This document shows positions 50,384 through 57,835 of a DNA stretch of 57,835 nucleotides, in pieces. The number at the start of each line of letters is the position of its first letter. Position 1 is the first letter of the stretch. A model generated the notes under the pieces. It worked only from the letters and a program-made list of their open reading frames with translations. It was not told the origin of the DNA and did no database searches. This DNA comes from Lampropedia puyangensis. Its GTDB lineage: Bacteria; Pseudomonadota; Gammaproteobacteria; Burkholderiales; Burkholderiaceae_C. Location of the stretch: the NCBI RefSeq assembly GCF_004833285.1, contig NZ_STFG01000009.1, positions 73,121 to 130,955 on the forward strand, in the 5' to 3' direction. Both the position numbers and the translations under genes were made by a program.

Positions 50384-53300
50384 ATGTGCTCAACCTCTGT
50401 TGTTACGGCTGCTGCGCCATTCGCGTGTTTTATTCAGCCTGCTGGTTTAGGCGTTCCTGCGCTTCGTGCTGCAATAACGGCTGCCTGGCGCCAAGCGGAG
50501 CCAGAAGCTGTGGCGCATGTGGTGCAAGGCGCTCGTTTACCCGCTGGTGTTGCTACTGCTAGCAGTCAACTGGCAGAGCGCTTGGCTTATGGCTTGCGCA
50601 ACCGCAAAGCCAGCGGTGGTCGGGCCGGTTTGGTGCAAAGTTTGCTGCAAGAGTATGCGCTGTCCTCCCAAGAGGGCGTTGCGTTGATGTGCTTGGCTGA
50701 GGCGCTGTTGCGTATTCCGGATGCTGCCACACGCGATGCCTTGATCCGCGACAAAGTTGCACATGGCCAATGGGCCGAGCACTTGGGCCATAGCCGCTCG
50801 ATGTTTGTGAATGCAGCAACTTGGGGCTTGCTCTTGACAGGTAAGTTGGTGGGAACCCACAGCGAGGCGGGGTTGTCCTCGGCATTGGCCCGGCTAATCA
50901 ATGCTGGCGGTGAGCCGTTGATTCGCAAAAGTATGGACATGGCGATGCGCATGATGGGCGAGCAATTTGTCACGGGCGAGACGATTGAGGAGGCGCTTAG
51001 CAATGGACAGCGGCTGGAGGCCAAAGGCTTTCGCTATTCATACGATATGTTGGGTGAGGCGGCTTTGACAGCTCGCGACGCGGAGCGGTATTTGCGTGAC
51101 TATGAGCAAGCCATCCATGCGATTGGCAAAGCATCGAATGGGCGCGGTGTGTATGAAGGCCCGGGGATTTCCATCAAGCTCTCGGCGCTGCACCCACGCT
51201 ACAGTCGTGCTCAGTACGACCGGGTGATGGGGGAGTTGTATCCAACGCTCGTGCGCTTGTGTGCGTTGGCTAAGCGTTACGACATTGGCATCAATATCGA
51301 TGCCGAAGAGGCAGATCGGCTAGAAATTTCGCTAGATTTGCTGGAGCTGTTGGCGCATGAGCCGCAGTTGCAAGGTTGGCAGGGCCTTGGTTTTGTGATT
51401 CAGGCTTACCAAAAACGCTGCCCATATGTGATCGACTATTTGGTTGATTTGGCCAAGCGCAGCCAACGGCGTTTGATGGTGCGTTTGGTCAAAGGCGCGT
51501 ATTGGGATTCCGAAATCAAGCGTGCGCAGGTTGATGGCCAAAGCGGCTATCCAGTCTATACACGCAAGCCCTATACCGATGCATCGTATCTGCACTGCGC
51601 ACGCAAATTGCTGGCCGAGCCTGATGCGATTTATCCGCAGTTTGCCACGCACAACGCCCATTCATTGGCCGCGATCTATACGTTGGCTAATCCTGCTAAC
51701 TATTACCCCGGACAATACGAGTTCCAATGTTTGCACGGCATGGGCGAATCATTGTATGAACAGGTTGTTGGTGCGGAGGTAGAGGGGCAATTGGGACGAC
51801 CTTGCCGTATTTATGCACCAGTAGGTACGCACGAAACCTTACTGGCTTATCTGGTGCGACGCTTACTGGAAAACGGAGCCAATACCTCTTTTGTGAACCG
51901 CATCGCAGATCAGCACATTCCGATTGCTGATTTGGTTCAGGACCCCGTTGTGACGATCGATGGGTTTGCGCAGACTGAGGGAGCGCTGGGTTTGCCGCAT
52001 CCAGCCATTCCTTTACCGCGTCACTTGTATGGTGCATTGCGGGTGAATTCGCGCGGCCTTGACTTGGCCGACGAGCATAGCCTGCAGCAATTGCAGCAGG
52101 ATTTGGTGGCTGGAGCGCAAATGCCTGTGATAGCTGAGCCACTTTTGGCGGAAGCGACTGCTATAGGCCGTTCGTCGGTGCCCGCTGGCAGCGTAGACAT
52201 GCAGCCTGTGTTAAATCCAGCGAATCACCGTGATGTGGTGGGATTTGTGCGTGATGCAACCGTTGAGGATGTTCGGTATGCGCTTGATGGCGCGCAGGCT
52301 GCGGCGCAGAGCTGGGCAGCAACACCTGCACAGGCACGGGCGCAGATGCTGTTGCGAGCGGCAGATCAATTGGAAGAAGATATGCCGCGTTTGATGGGCA
52401 TTTTGATGCGTGAGGCAGGCAAGACAGCGTCCAATGCGATTGCTGAAGTCCGCGAGGCGGTGGATTTTTTGCGTTATTACGGCCATCAAGTCGGGCAGAC
52501 CTTTGAGAACGCAATACACAAACCTCTGGGGCCGGTGGTGTGCATTAGTCCTTGGAACTTTCCGTTGGCGATTTTTTTGGGGCAAGTGTCCGCTTCTTTG
52601 GCTGCAGGCAATGTGGTCTTGGCTAAACCGGCGGAGCAAACTCCATTGATTGCTGCAGAGGCGGTGCGTGCGCTGTGGCGAGCTGGGGTGCCCAAGGCCG
52701 TGGTGCAATTACTGCCTGGCGCTGGTGGCACAGTGGGGGCCCAATTGGTTGCCGATGCCCGTGTGCAAGGGGTGTTGTTTACTGGTTCGACGGAAGTGGC
52801 GCATTTGCTTCAGCGCAATGTGGCCGATCGTGTGGGCCTCAATGGCCGCTCTATTGCCTTGATTGCCGAAACGGGGGGGCAAAACGCGATGATTGTTGAC
52901 TCCTCGGCTCTGGTGGAGCAGGTGGTGGGCGATGTGCTCAGTTCGGCATTTGATAGCGCAGGCCAGCGTTGCTCTGCTTTGCGCGTGCTTTGCGTGCAAG
53001 AAGATGTGGCCGATCGTGTGCTGGAAATGTTGTTGGGCGCAATGGCTGAGTTGCGTGTAGGCAACCCGGCGGTGCTGGCAAATGATGTGGGGCCAGTGAT
53101 TGATGTGCAGGCCAAGCAGGTGATTGAGCAGCACATTGAGTCCATGCGCGCCATTGGTAAACGCGTGCACCGTGCAAACCGCGTGCTTCAGGACGAAGAA
53201 GGCTGTTTGCGTGATGGTACGTTTGTGTTGCCTACTGTCATAGAGATCAACCATATTAGTGAGTTGAAACGAGAGGTGTTTGGTCCTGTTGTCCACTTCT

Positions 53301-54199
53301 TGCGCTACCGACGAGAAGATCTGGGGGAATTGATTACACAAATCAATGAGACCGGTTATGGCTTGACCTTGGGGGTACATACCCGCATCGATGAAACGGT
53401 TGCGCAAGTTGTCCAGACCGCAGAAGCAGGAAACGTATATGTGAATCGCAACATGGTCGGGGCGGTGGTTGGTGTGCAACCTTTTGGTGGGGAAGGCCTT
53501 TCCGGCACGGGGCCAAAAGCTGGCGGCCCTTTGTACCTGCACCGCCTTTTAGCTCAAGCGCCGTATCGGGTACTAGGGATGATCATGGCAAGTCGGGAGG
53601 GGGCCAATGACAGCACAATAAATGGTGCGGCAAATACTGCTTTGCAGGCGATGCACAAAGAAGTGTGGGAGGCCTACCGGGCTTGGGGCACTGCATTGGA
53701 CGTGCAGCAAGTCCATGCGTGGGAAGCTCTATCAGAACGTCTTCCTACGCGTTGGCAGGAGGAGTTGACGGGGCCAACTGGAGAGGGCAATTGCTATAGA
53801 TTGGTGCCGCGAGAGCGCGTTTTGTGTTTGGCTGAGCACGAGTCAGATTTGCTGATTCAATTGGCGGCTATTGTCCTGGTTGGAAGTCAAGCAGCGTGGC
53901 CAGCGCAATGGCGTGCATTATGGGAGCGGTTGCCTGCTCTGGTGCGAGGCCGCGTCAAGCTGGTTCAGTCGTGGCATGCTAATGAAGTGTCTTTTGACTT
54001 GGCATTACTGCATGGAACAAGAGAAGCACTGCTTTCAGTACAGCAGCAATTGGCGCAACGTGAAGGCGCTATTGTGGCTGTGGAGTGCCTGGAGCCCGGA
54101 TGCACTACGATTGCACTTGAACGTTTGGTTATTGAGCGGGCTGTGAGTACTAATACAGCAGCGGCTGGGGGAAATGCATCCTTAATGGCGATGGCATGA
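50384..54199 (+). CDS. putA: Bifunctional proline dehydrogenase / P5C dehydrogenase
   Basis: PutA oxidises proline to glutamate in two steps, passing electrons to the quinone pool. It is 1271 residues. The proline dehydrogenase barrel shows GISIKLSALHPRY, RLVKGAYWDSEIK (from residue 367), FATHNAHSLAAI and CLHGMGESLYEQV. The aldehyde dehydrogenase half has SPWNFPLAIFLGQ, FTGSTEVAHLL, Glu829 in ETGGQNAM and the nucleophile Cys863 in SAGQRCSALR. A long C-terminal domain (about residues 1045-1271) follows, as in type B PutA. The N-terminal ribbon-helix-helix repressor domain of E. coli PutA is absent; the divergent Lrp-type gene probably regulates instead. Confidence 0.96.
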   Translation: MCSTSVVTAAAPFACFIQPAGLGVPALRAAITAAWRQAEPEAVAHVVQGARLPAGVATASSQLAERLAYGLRNRKASGGRAGLVQSLLQEYALSSQEGVALMCLAEALLRIPDAATRDALIRDKVAHGQWAEHLGHSRSMFVNAATWGLLLTGKLVGTHSEAGLSSALARLINAGGEPLIRKSMDMAMRMMGEQFVTGETIEEALSNGQRLEAKGFRYSYDMLGEAALTARDAERYLRDYEQAIHAIGKASNGRGVYEGPGISIKLSALHPRYSRAQYDRVMGELYPTLVRLCALAKRYDIGINIDAEEADRLEISLDLLELLAHEPQLQGWQGLGFVIQAYQKRCPYVIDYLVDLAKRSQRRLMVRLVKGAYWDSEIKRAQVDGQSGYPVYTRKPYTDASYLHCARKLLAEPDAIYPQFATHNAHSLAAIYTLANPANYYPGQYEFQCLHGMGESLYEQVVGAEVEGQLGRPCRIYAPVGTHETLLAYLVRRLLENGANTSFVNRIADQHIPIADLVQDPVVTIDGFAQTEGALGLPHPAIPLPRHLYGALRVNSRGLDLADEHSLQQLQQDLVAGAQMPVIAEPLLAEATAIGRSSVPAGSVDMQPVLNPANHRDVVGFVRDATVEDVRYALDGAQAAAQSWAATPAQARAQMLLRAADQLEEDMPRLMGILMREAGKTASNAIAEVREAVDFLRYYGHQVGQTFENAIHKPLGPVVCISPWNFPLAIFLGQVSASLAAGNVVLAKPAEQTPLIAAEAVRALWRAGVPKAVVQLLPGAGGTVGAQLVADARVQGVLFTGSTEVAHLLQRNVADRVGLNGRSIALIAETGGQNAMIVDSSALVEQVVGDVLSSAFDSAGQRCSALRVLCVQEDVADRVLEMLLGAMAELRVGNPAVLANDVGPVIDVQAKQVIEQHIESMRAIGKRVHRANRVLQDEEGCLRDGTFVLPTVIEINHISELKREVFGPVVHFLRYRREDLGELITQINETGYGLTLGVHTRIDETVAQVVQTAEAGNVYVNRNMVGAVVGVQPFGGEGLSGTGPKAGGPLYLHRLLAQAPYRVLGMIMASREGANDSTINGAANTALQAMHKEVWEAYRAWGTALDVQQVHAWEALSERLPTRWQEELTGPTGEGNCYRLVPRERVLCLAEHESDLLIQLAAIVLVGSQAAWPAQWRALWERLPALVRGRVKLVQSWHANEVSFDLALLHGTREALLSVQQQLAQREGAIVAVECLEPGCTTIALERLVIERAVSTNTAAAGGNASLMAMA

Positions 54200-54208
54200 G
54201 CAGGGTGC

Positions 54209-54224
54209 GTCGCACGAGTGCGAC
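54209..54224. repeat. Short inverted repeat after putA
   Basis: GTCGCAC and GTGCGAC are separated by two bases, 9 bp after the putA stop. It may be part of a putA terminator, but no T-tract follows. Confidence 0.4.
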
Positions 54225-54263
54225 AGCCAAGCGTCTTCATGTCCGTAAGGGTGTTGCACTAGC

Positions 54264-54292
54264 TTGCCTGCTTTGCAAAGTCATGGGATAAT
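54264..54292 (+). promoter_or_regulatory. Sigma-70 promoter of the str operon
   Basis: TTGCCT (54264-54269) and GATAAT (54287-54292) are separated by exactly 17 bp and lie 128 bp before rpsL, a good housekeeping promoter. The leader that follows has short hairpins (GGAGA with TCTCC near 54323-54342), whose role I cannot judge. Confidence 0.7.
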
Positions 54293-54420
54293 GGAGAGCT
54301 TTCCCACCTTTTGGATGGGGGAGATGCTTTTATTGTCTCCAAGTATTTGGTGGTAATGAAAGTAGGGCTTGGTGTGAGCTTGGCCCATGTTTTTGAAATC
54401 ACGTTTAGGAACTCGATTCA

Positions 54421-54798
54421 ATGCCAACAATCAATCAGTTAGTCCGTCAAGGGCGCTCTGTTGAGACTGTTAAGTCTAAGAGCCCTGCGATGGAAGAGTG
54501 TCCACAACGCCGTGGCGTTTGCACTCGTGTGTACACAACAACTCCGAAAAAACCAAACTCCGCTTTGCGTAAGGTTGCCAAAGTGCGCCTGACCAACGGT
54601 TTTGAAGTGATTTCGTATATCGGTGGTGAAGGTCACAACCTGCAGGAACACAGCGTGGTGCTGGTTCGCGGTGGTCGTGTGAAGGATTTGCCTGGTGTGC
54701 GTTACCACATCGTGCGCGGTTCGCTGGACTTGCAAGGCGTGAAAGATCGCAAGCAATCCCGTTCCAAGTATGGTGCTAAGCGTCCTAAGAAAGCCTAA
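54421..54798 (+). CDS. rpsL: 30S ribosomal protein S12
   Basis: S12 sits at the decoding site of the 30S subunit. The 125-residue sequence is near-universal: [39 protein letters not shown] and [10 protein letters not shown]. Lys43 and Lys88 are the usual residues, so no classic streptomycin-resistance change is present. It is the first gene of the str operon after a good promoter. Confidence 0.99.
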   Translation: MPTINQLVRQGRSVETVKSKSPAMEECPQRRGVCTRVYTTTPKKPNSALRKVAKVRLTNGFEVISYIGGEGHNLQEHSVVLVRGGRVKDLPGVRYHIVRGSLDLQGVKDRKQSRSKYGAKRPKKA

Positions 54799-54993
54799 TC
54801 GCTTTCGTTTTTTCCGGAGGTCAGAAAGACTGTCCCGGTTTTGTCACAGTTTTGTTTTACGGTGTCTGTCTGTTTTGACGAGCGGATGGGCGTAGTGACC
54901 CAAAGAGTCATCCTGATTCGGGTCGAGTAAGTGCAGTGCCCGTATGGCCCTGTATGGCGCGAGCCAACTGAAGCAAATTATTTGAGGTGAAAA

Positions 54994-55467
54994 ATGCCAC
55001 GTCGTCGCGAAGTTCCCAAACGTGAGATTCTGCCGGATCCAAAATTCGGTAATGTAGAGCTGTCCAAATTCATGAACGTGATCATGGAAGGCGGCAAAAA
55101 AGCGGTGGCCGAGCGCATCATTTATGGTGCCTTGGACATCATTGGTGAGAAGCAAAAAGACAAAGATGCGCTGGAAGTGTTTACAACTGCCATCAACAAC
55201 GTCAAGCCTATCGTGGAAGTGAAGTCCCGCCGCGTTGGTGGTGCTAACTACCAGGTGCCAGTTGAAGTGCGTCCAGTCCGTCGTTTGGCTTTGTCCATGC
55301 GCTGGATTAAGGAAGCCGCTCGTAAACGCAGCGAAAAATCGATGGCTCAGCGCTTGGCTAATGAGCTGATTGAAGCAACTGAAGGCCGTGGTGGTGCTAT
55401 GCGCAAGCGCGATGAAGTCCACCGTATGGCCGAAGCCAACAAGGCATTCAGCCACTTCCGTTTCTAA
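54994..55467 (+). CDS. rpsG: 30S ribosomal protein S7
   Basis: S7 organises the 3' major domain of 16S rRNA and can repress its own operon. The 157 residues include [39 protein letters not shown] and [13 protein letters not shown] at the C terminus. GAGGTG lies just before the ATG. The 195-bp gap after rpsL is longer than in E. coli and may fold into the S7 control site, but I cannot assign it. Confidence 0.99.
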   Translation: MPRRREVPKREILPDPKFGNVELSKFMNVIMEGGKKAVAERIIYGALDIIGEKQKDKDALEVFTTAINNVKPIVEVKSRRVGGANYQVPVEVRPVRRLALSMRWIKEAARKRSEKSMAQRLANELIEATEGRGGAMRKRDEVHRMAEANKAFSHFRF

Positions 55468-55490
55468 ACCAATTTGTAATTGCGGCCGCG

Positions 55491-55525
55491 AGCCCGACCT
55501 GTATCAAATTCACAGGCGGGCTTTT
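55491..55525 (+). terminator. Terminator-like hairpin between rpsG and fusA
   Basis: AGCCCG-A-CCTGT (55491-55502) pairs with ACAGG-CGGGCT (55512-55522), one base bulged, followed by TTTT. It could partly end or attenuate transcription between the ribosomal protein genes and fusA. Confidence 0.55.
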
Positions 55526-55548
55526 GGTTGTTCATGGAGTATTGAAAA

Positions 55549-57651
55549 ATGGCTCGCAAGACCCCTATTGAGCGTTATCGCAATATCGGTATCTCTGCTC
55601 ACATTGATGCTGGTAAAACGACAACGACTGAGCGTATTTTGTTTTACACCGGTTTGTCGCACAAACTCGGTGAGGTGCATGACGGTGCTGCAACAACCGA
55701 CTGGATGGAGCAAGAGCAAGAGCGTGGTATTACCATTACCTCTGCTGCTGTGAGTACGTTCTGGAAGGGTATGGATGGCTCGTTCCCAGAGCACCGTATT
55801 AACGTGATTGATACCCCCGGCCACGTGGACTTCACGATTGAAGTCGAACGTTCCATGCGTGTGCTGGATGGTGCGGTGATGGTGTATGACTCTGTGGGCG
55901 GTGTGCAGCCTCAGTCTGAAACTGTTTGGCGTCAGGCTAACAAGTACAAAGTGCCACGTATCGCGTTCGTGAACAAGATGGACCGTATCGGTGCCAACTT
56001 CTTCCGCGTGCGCCAAATGATGGTGGACCGTCTGAAGGCCAATCCCGTGCCGATCGTGATCCCGATTGGTGCTGAAGACCAATTCAAAGGCGTGGTCGAT
56101 TTGCTGAAGATGAAGGGCATCCTCTGGGATGACGCTTCTCAGGGTATGAAGTTCGACTACGTTGACATTCCTGCTGACTTGGTGGAAACCGCCAAGGAAT
56201 GGCGTGAAAAAATGGTCGAATCCGCAGCCGAAGCTTCGGAAGACCTGATGAACAAGTACCTGGAAGAAGGTGACTTGTCTGAGAAAGACATTGTTGCAGG
56301 CTTGCGTGCACGTACTTTGGCTGGTGAAATTCACCCCATGCTGTGCGGCTCTGCGTTCAAGAACAAGGGTGTGCAACGCATGCTCGATGCTGTGATTGAA
56401 CTGCTGCCTTCGCCGCTGGATATTCCACCTGTTGCTGGTGTGGATGACGACGAGCAACCGACTTCCCGCAAGGCTTCCGATGACGAGAAATTCTCTGCAT
56501 TGGCGTTCAAGATGATGACCGACCAGTTCGTGGGTCAGTTGACTTTCGTGCGTGTGTATTCCGGTGTTCTGCAAAAGGGCGACACGGTGTACAACTCCGT
56601 GAAAGGCAAGAAAGAGCGTATTGGTCGTATCGTGCAGATGCACGCCAATGACCGTATCGAAATCGAAGAGCTGCGCGCTGGCGATATCGCTGCTTGCGTG
56701 GGCCTGAAAGATGTGACTACCGGTGAAACGCTGTGTGATCCTGCTGCCATCGTGACTTTGGAGCGCATGGAGTTCCCTGAGCCAGTGATTGCGCAGGCTG
56801 TGGAACCAAAAACCAAGGCTGACCAAGAGAAGATGGGTATTGCCCTGAACCGCTTGGCTTCTGAGGATCCATCCTTCCGTGTGCGCACTGATGAAGAGTC
56901 TGGCCAGACAATTATTGCTGGTATGGGCGAATTGCACTTGGACATCATCGTTGACCGCATGAAGCGCGAATTCGGTGTGGAAGCCAACGTAGGTAAGCCT
57001 CAGGTGGCTTACCGTGAGACCATTCGCAAGACAGTTACCGATGTGGACGGCAAGTTCGTGCGCCAGTCTGGTGGTAAAGGTCAGTACGGTCACGTGGTCT
57101 TCACGATTGAGCCACAAGAGCCTGGTAAAGGCTTTGAGTTCGTTGACGAAATCAAGGGCGGTGTGGTTCCACGTGAGTACATCCCTGCGGTTGAAAAGGG
57201 CGTGATCGAAGCCCTGACTTCCGGTGTGTTGGCTGGCTACCCAGTGGTGGACGTGAAAGTGCGTTTGACATTCGGTTCCTACCACGATGTGGACTCGTCC
57301 GAGCAAGCGTTCAAGATGGCCGCTATCTTCGGTTTCAAGGAAGGTGCCCGTAAAGCCCAGCCTGTGATTCTCGAGCCTATGATGGCCGTTGAAGTGGAAA
57401 CACCTGACGATTACGCTGGTAACGTGATGGGTGACTTGTCATCCCGCCGCGGTATGGTGCAGGGTATGGAAGCCATGATTGGTGGCGGTCAAGCCATTAA
57501 GGCTGAAGTTCCGCTGTCTGAGATGTTTGGTTATGCAACACAGTTGCGTTCCATGTCTCAAGGCCGTGCCAGCTACACCATGGAATTCAAGCACTACGCT
57601 GAAGCGCCTAAGAACGTGGCAGATGCTATCGTTGCAGCACGCGCCAAGTAA
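55549..57651 (+). CDS. fusA: Elongation factor G
   Basis: EF-G moves tRNAs and mRNA through the ribosome with GTP hydrolysis. The protein is 700 residues. G1 is HIDAGKTT at residues 18-25, then [18 protein letters not shown] and [12 protein letters not shown]. Domains III-V follow with [28 protein letters not shown] and the loop of domain IV ([10 protein letters not shown]). GGAG precedes the ATG. Its opposite strand is open for nearly 600 codons, which is a codon-bias shadow. Confidence 0.99.
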   Translation: MARKTPIERYRNIGISAHIDAGKTTTTERILFYTGLSHKLGEVHDGAATTDWMEQEQERGITITSAAVSTFWKGMDGSFPEHRINVIDTPGHVDFTIEVERSMRVLDGAVMVYDSVGGVQPQSETVWRQANKYKVPRIAFVNKMDRIGANFFRVRQMMVDRLKANPVPIVIPIGAEDQFKGVVDLLKMKGILWDDASQGMKFDYVDIPADLVETAKEWREKMVESAAEASEDLMNKYLEEGDLSEKDIVAGLRARTLAGEIHPMLCGSAFKNKGVQRMLDAVIELLPSPLDIPPVAGVDDDEQPTSRKASDDEKFSALAFKMMTDQFVGQLTFVRVYSGVLQKGDTVYNSVKGKKERIGRIVQMHANDRIEIEELRAGDIAACVGLKDVTTGETLCDPAAIVTLERMEFPEPVIAQAVEPKTKADQEKMGIALNRLASEDPSFRVRTDEESGQTIIAGMGELHLDIIVDRMKREFGVEANVGKPQVAYRETIRKTVTDVDGKFVRQSGGKGQYGHVVFTIEPQEPGKGFEFVDEIKGGVVPREYIPAVEKGVIEALTSGVLAGYPVVDVKVRLTFGSYHDVDSSEQAFKMAAIFGFKEGARKAQPVILEPMMAVEVETPDDYAGNVMGDLSSRRGMVQGMEAMIGGGQAIKAEVPLSEMFGYATQLRSMSQGRASYTMEFKHYAEAPKNVADAIVAARAK

Positions 57652-57803
57652 TGCTTTCCTTGCTCGCTTGCGCGCAATAGCGTGAGCGGGCGGTCTGCGA
57701 TGCAGCGCTTTCCACTTCGCCTTGTGGGTGGATTTAGAGGCAGTTGCATGCAGACCTAAAAATCTCAACACGGGCATGTTCTTTAATCTCAAAGGAAATT
57801 GAA

Positions 57804-57835
57804 ATGGCAAAAGGTAAGTTCGAACGTACGAAACC
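57804..57835 (+). CDS. tuf: Elongation factor Tu (start only)
   Basis: The last 32 bases begin ATG 57804 and read MAKGKFERTK, the standard N terminus of betaproteobacterial EF-Tu. AAAGGAAA lies just upstream. Its position after fusA is as in other str operons. The rest lies beyond the window. The 152-bp gap after fusA shows an imperfect hairpin (GCTCGC ... GCGTGAGC near 57662-57687). Confidence 0.95.
   Translation, partial: MAKGKFERTK

Noticed and set aside
52709-53542. Open frame of 277 codons opposite putA
   Set aside because: It covers the aldehyde dehydrogenase catalytic region of putA and has no similarity of its own.
55510-57306. Open frame of about 600 codons opposite fusA
   Set aside because: It is rich in His, Thr and Val as expected for the complement of a highly biased gene, has no family resemblance and no start signal.

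Overview
The window reads as chromosomal DNA of a betaproteobacterium, most likely order Burkholderiales. Pointers are the rpsL-rpsG-fusA-tuf order, a stand-alone RnfB-like ferredoxin, a type 2 LeuA, a PutA without the ribbon-helix-helix domain paired with an Lrp-type regulator, IPTL-CTERM surface proteins and a putative aminoethylphosphonate ABC transporter. This placement is inference from gene content. I saw no rRNA, tRNA, insertion sequence, prophage or CRISPR array.

Layout. 1-7.2 kb: the end of ftsY with a hexamer-repeat-coded Pro/Val/Glu linker, a DOPA-dioxygenase-like protein, pyrC, an IPTL-CTERM surface protein, rnfB-like, then moaA, mobB and fdhD, which supply molybdenum cofactor and activate formate dehydrogenase. 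7.3-16.5 kb (minus strand): a compact cluster tauA-tauB-tauC, acyl-CoA-dehydrogenase-like flavoprotein, PhnD-like binding protein without signal peptide, a TusA-like/di-iron fusion, a second flavoprotein, selD and a PEBP-family protein. I think this is the most interesting part: a transporter for a sulfonate-like compound joined to apparent redox enzymes and to selenophosphate synthesis. 16.9-18.3 kb: a small secreted protein, TspO and a small membrane protein. 18.7-22.5 kb: metR divergent from a flavin reductase, mesX and mesD, a folate-independent methionine synthase module, with a good MetR box at the metR start.

22.8-34.3 kb: an SDR, a YjaB-like acetyltransferase, leuA preceded by a leucine-codon leader peptide with alternative hairpins, an AraC regulator, a GNAT-Rnk fusion, rsmI and yraN with abutting start codons, an MHS transporter and an ornithine-cyclodeaminase-family reductase facing a FadR-type regulator across an array of CCAATTTTGG-like palindromes, and a LysR gene. 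34.6-46.2 kb: a TonB-dependent siderophore receptor, a DeoR regulator with an AEP-type ABC transporter and an inositol-monophosphatase-family enzyme, then an MFS exporter plus EstB-like serine hydrolase divergent from a LysR gene.

46.4-57.8 kb: a 1061-residue secreted metallophosphoesterase with IPTL-CTERM tail, Lrp-type putR divergent from putA, and the str ribosomal operon (rpsL, rpsG, fusA, start of tuf) with a recognisable sigma-70 promoter. Common themes are sulfur, selenium, phosphonate and iron scavenging and amino-acid metabolism. Start codons were re-chosen where homology or a ribosome binding site argued for it. Function calls rest on sequence memory and visible motifs, not on any search.
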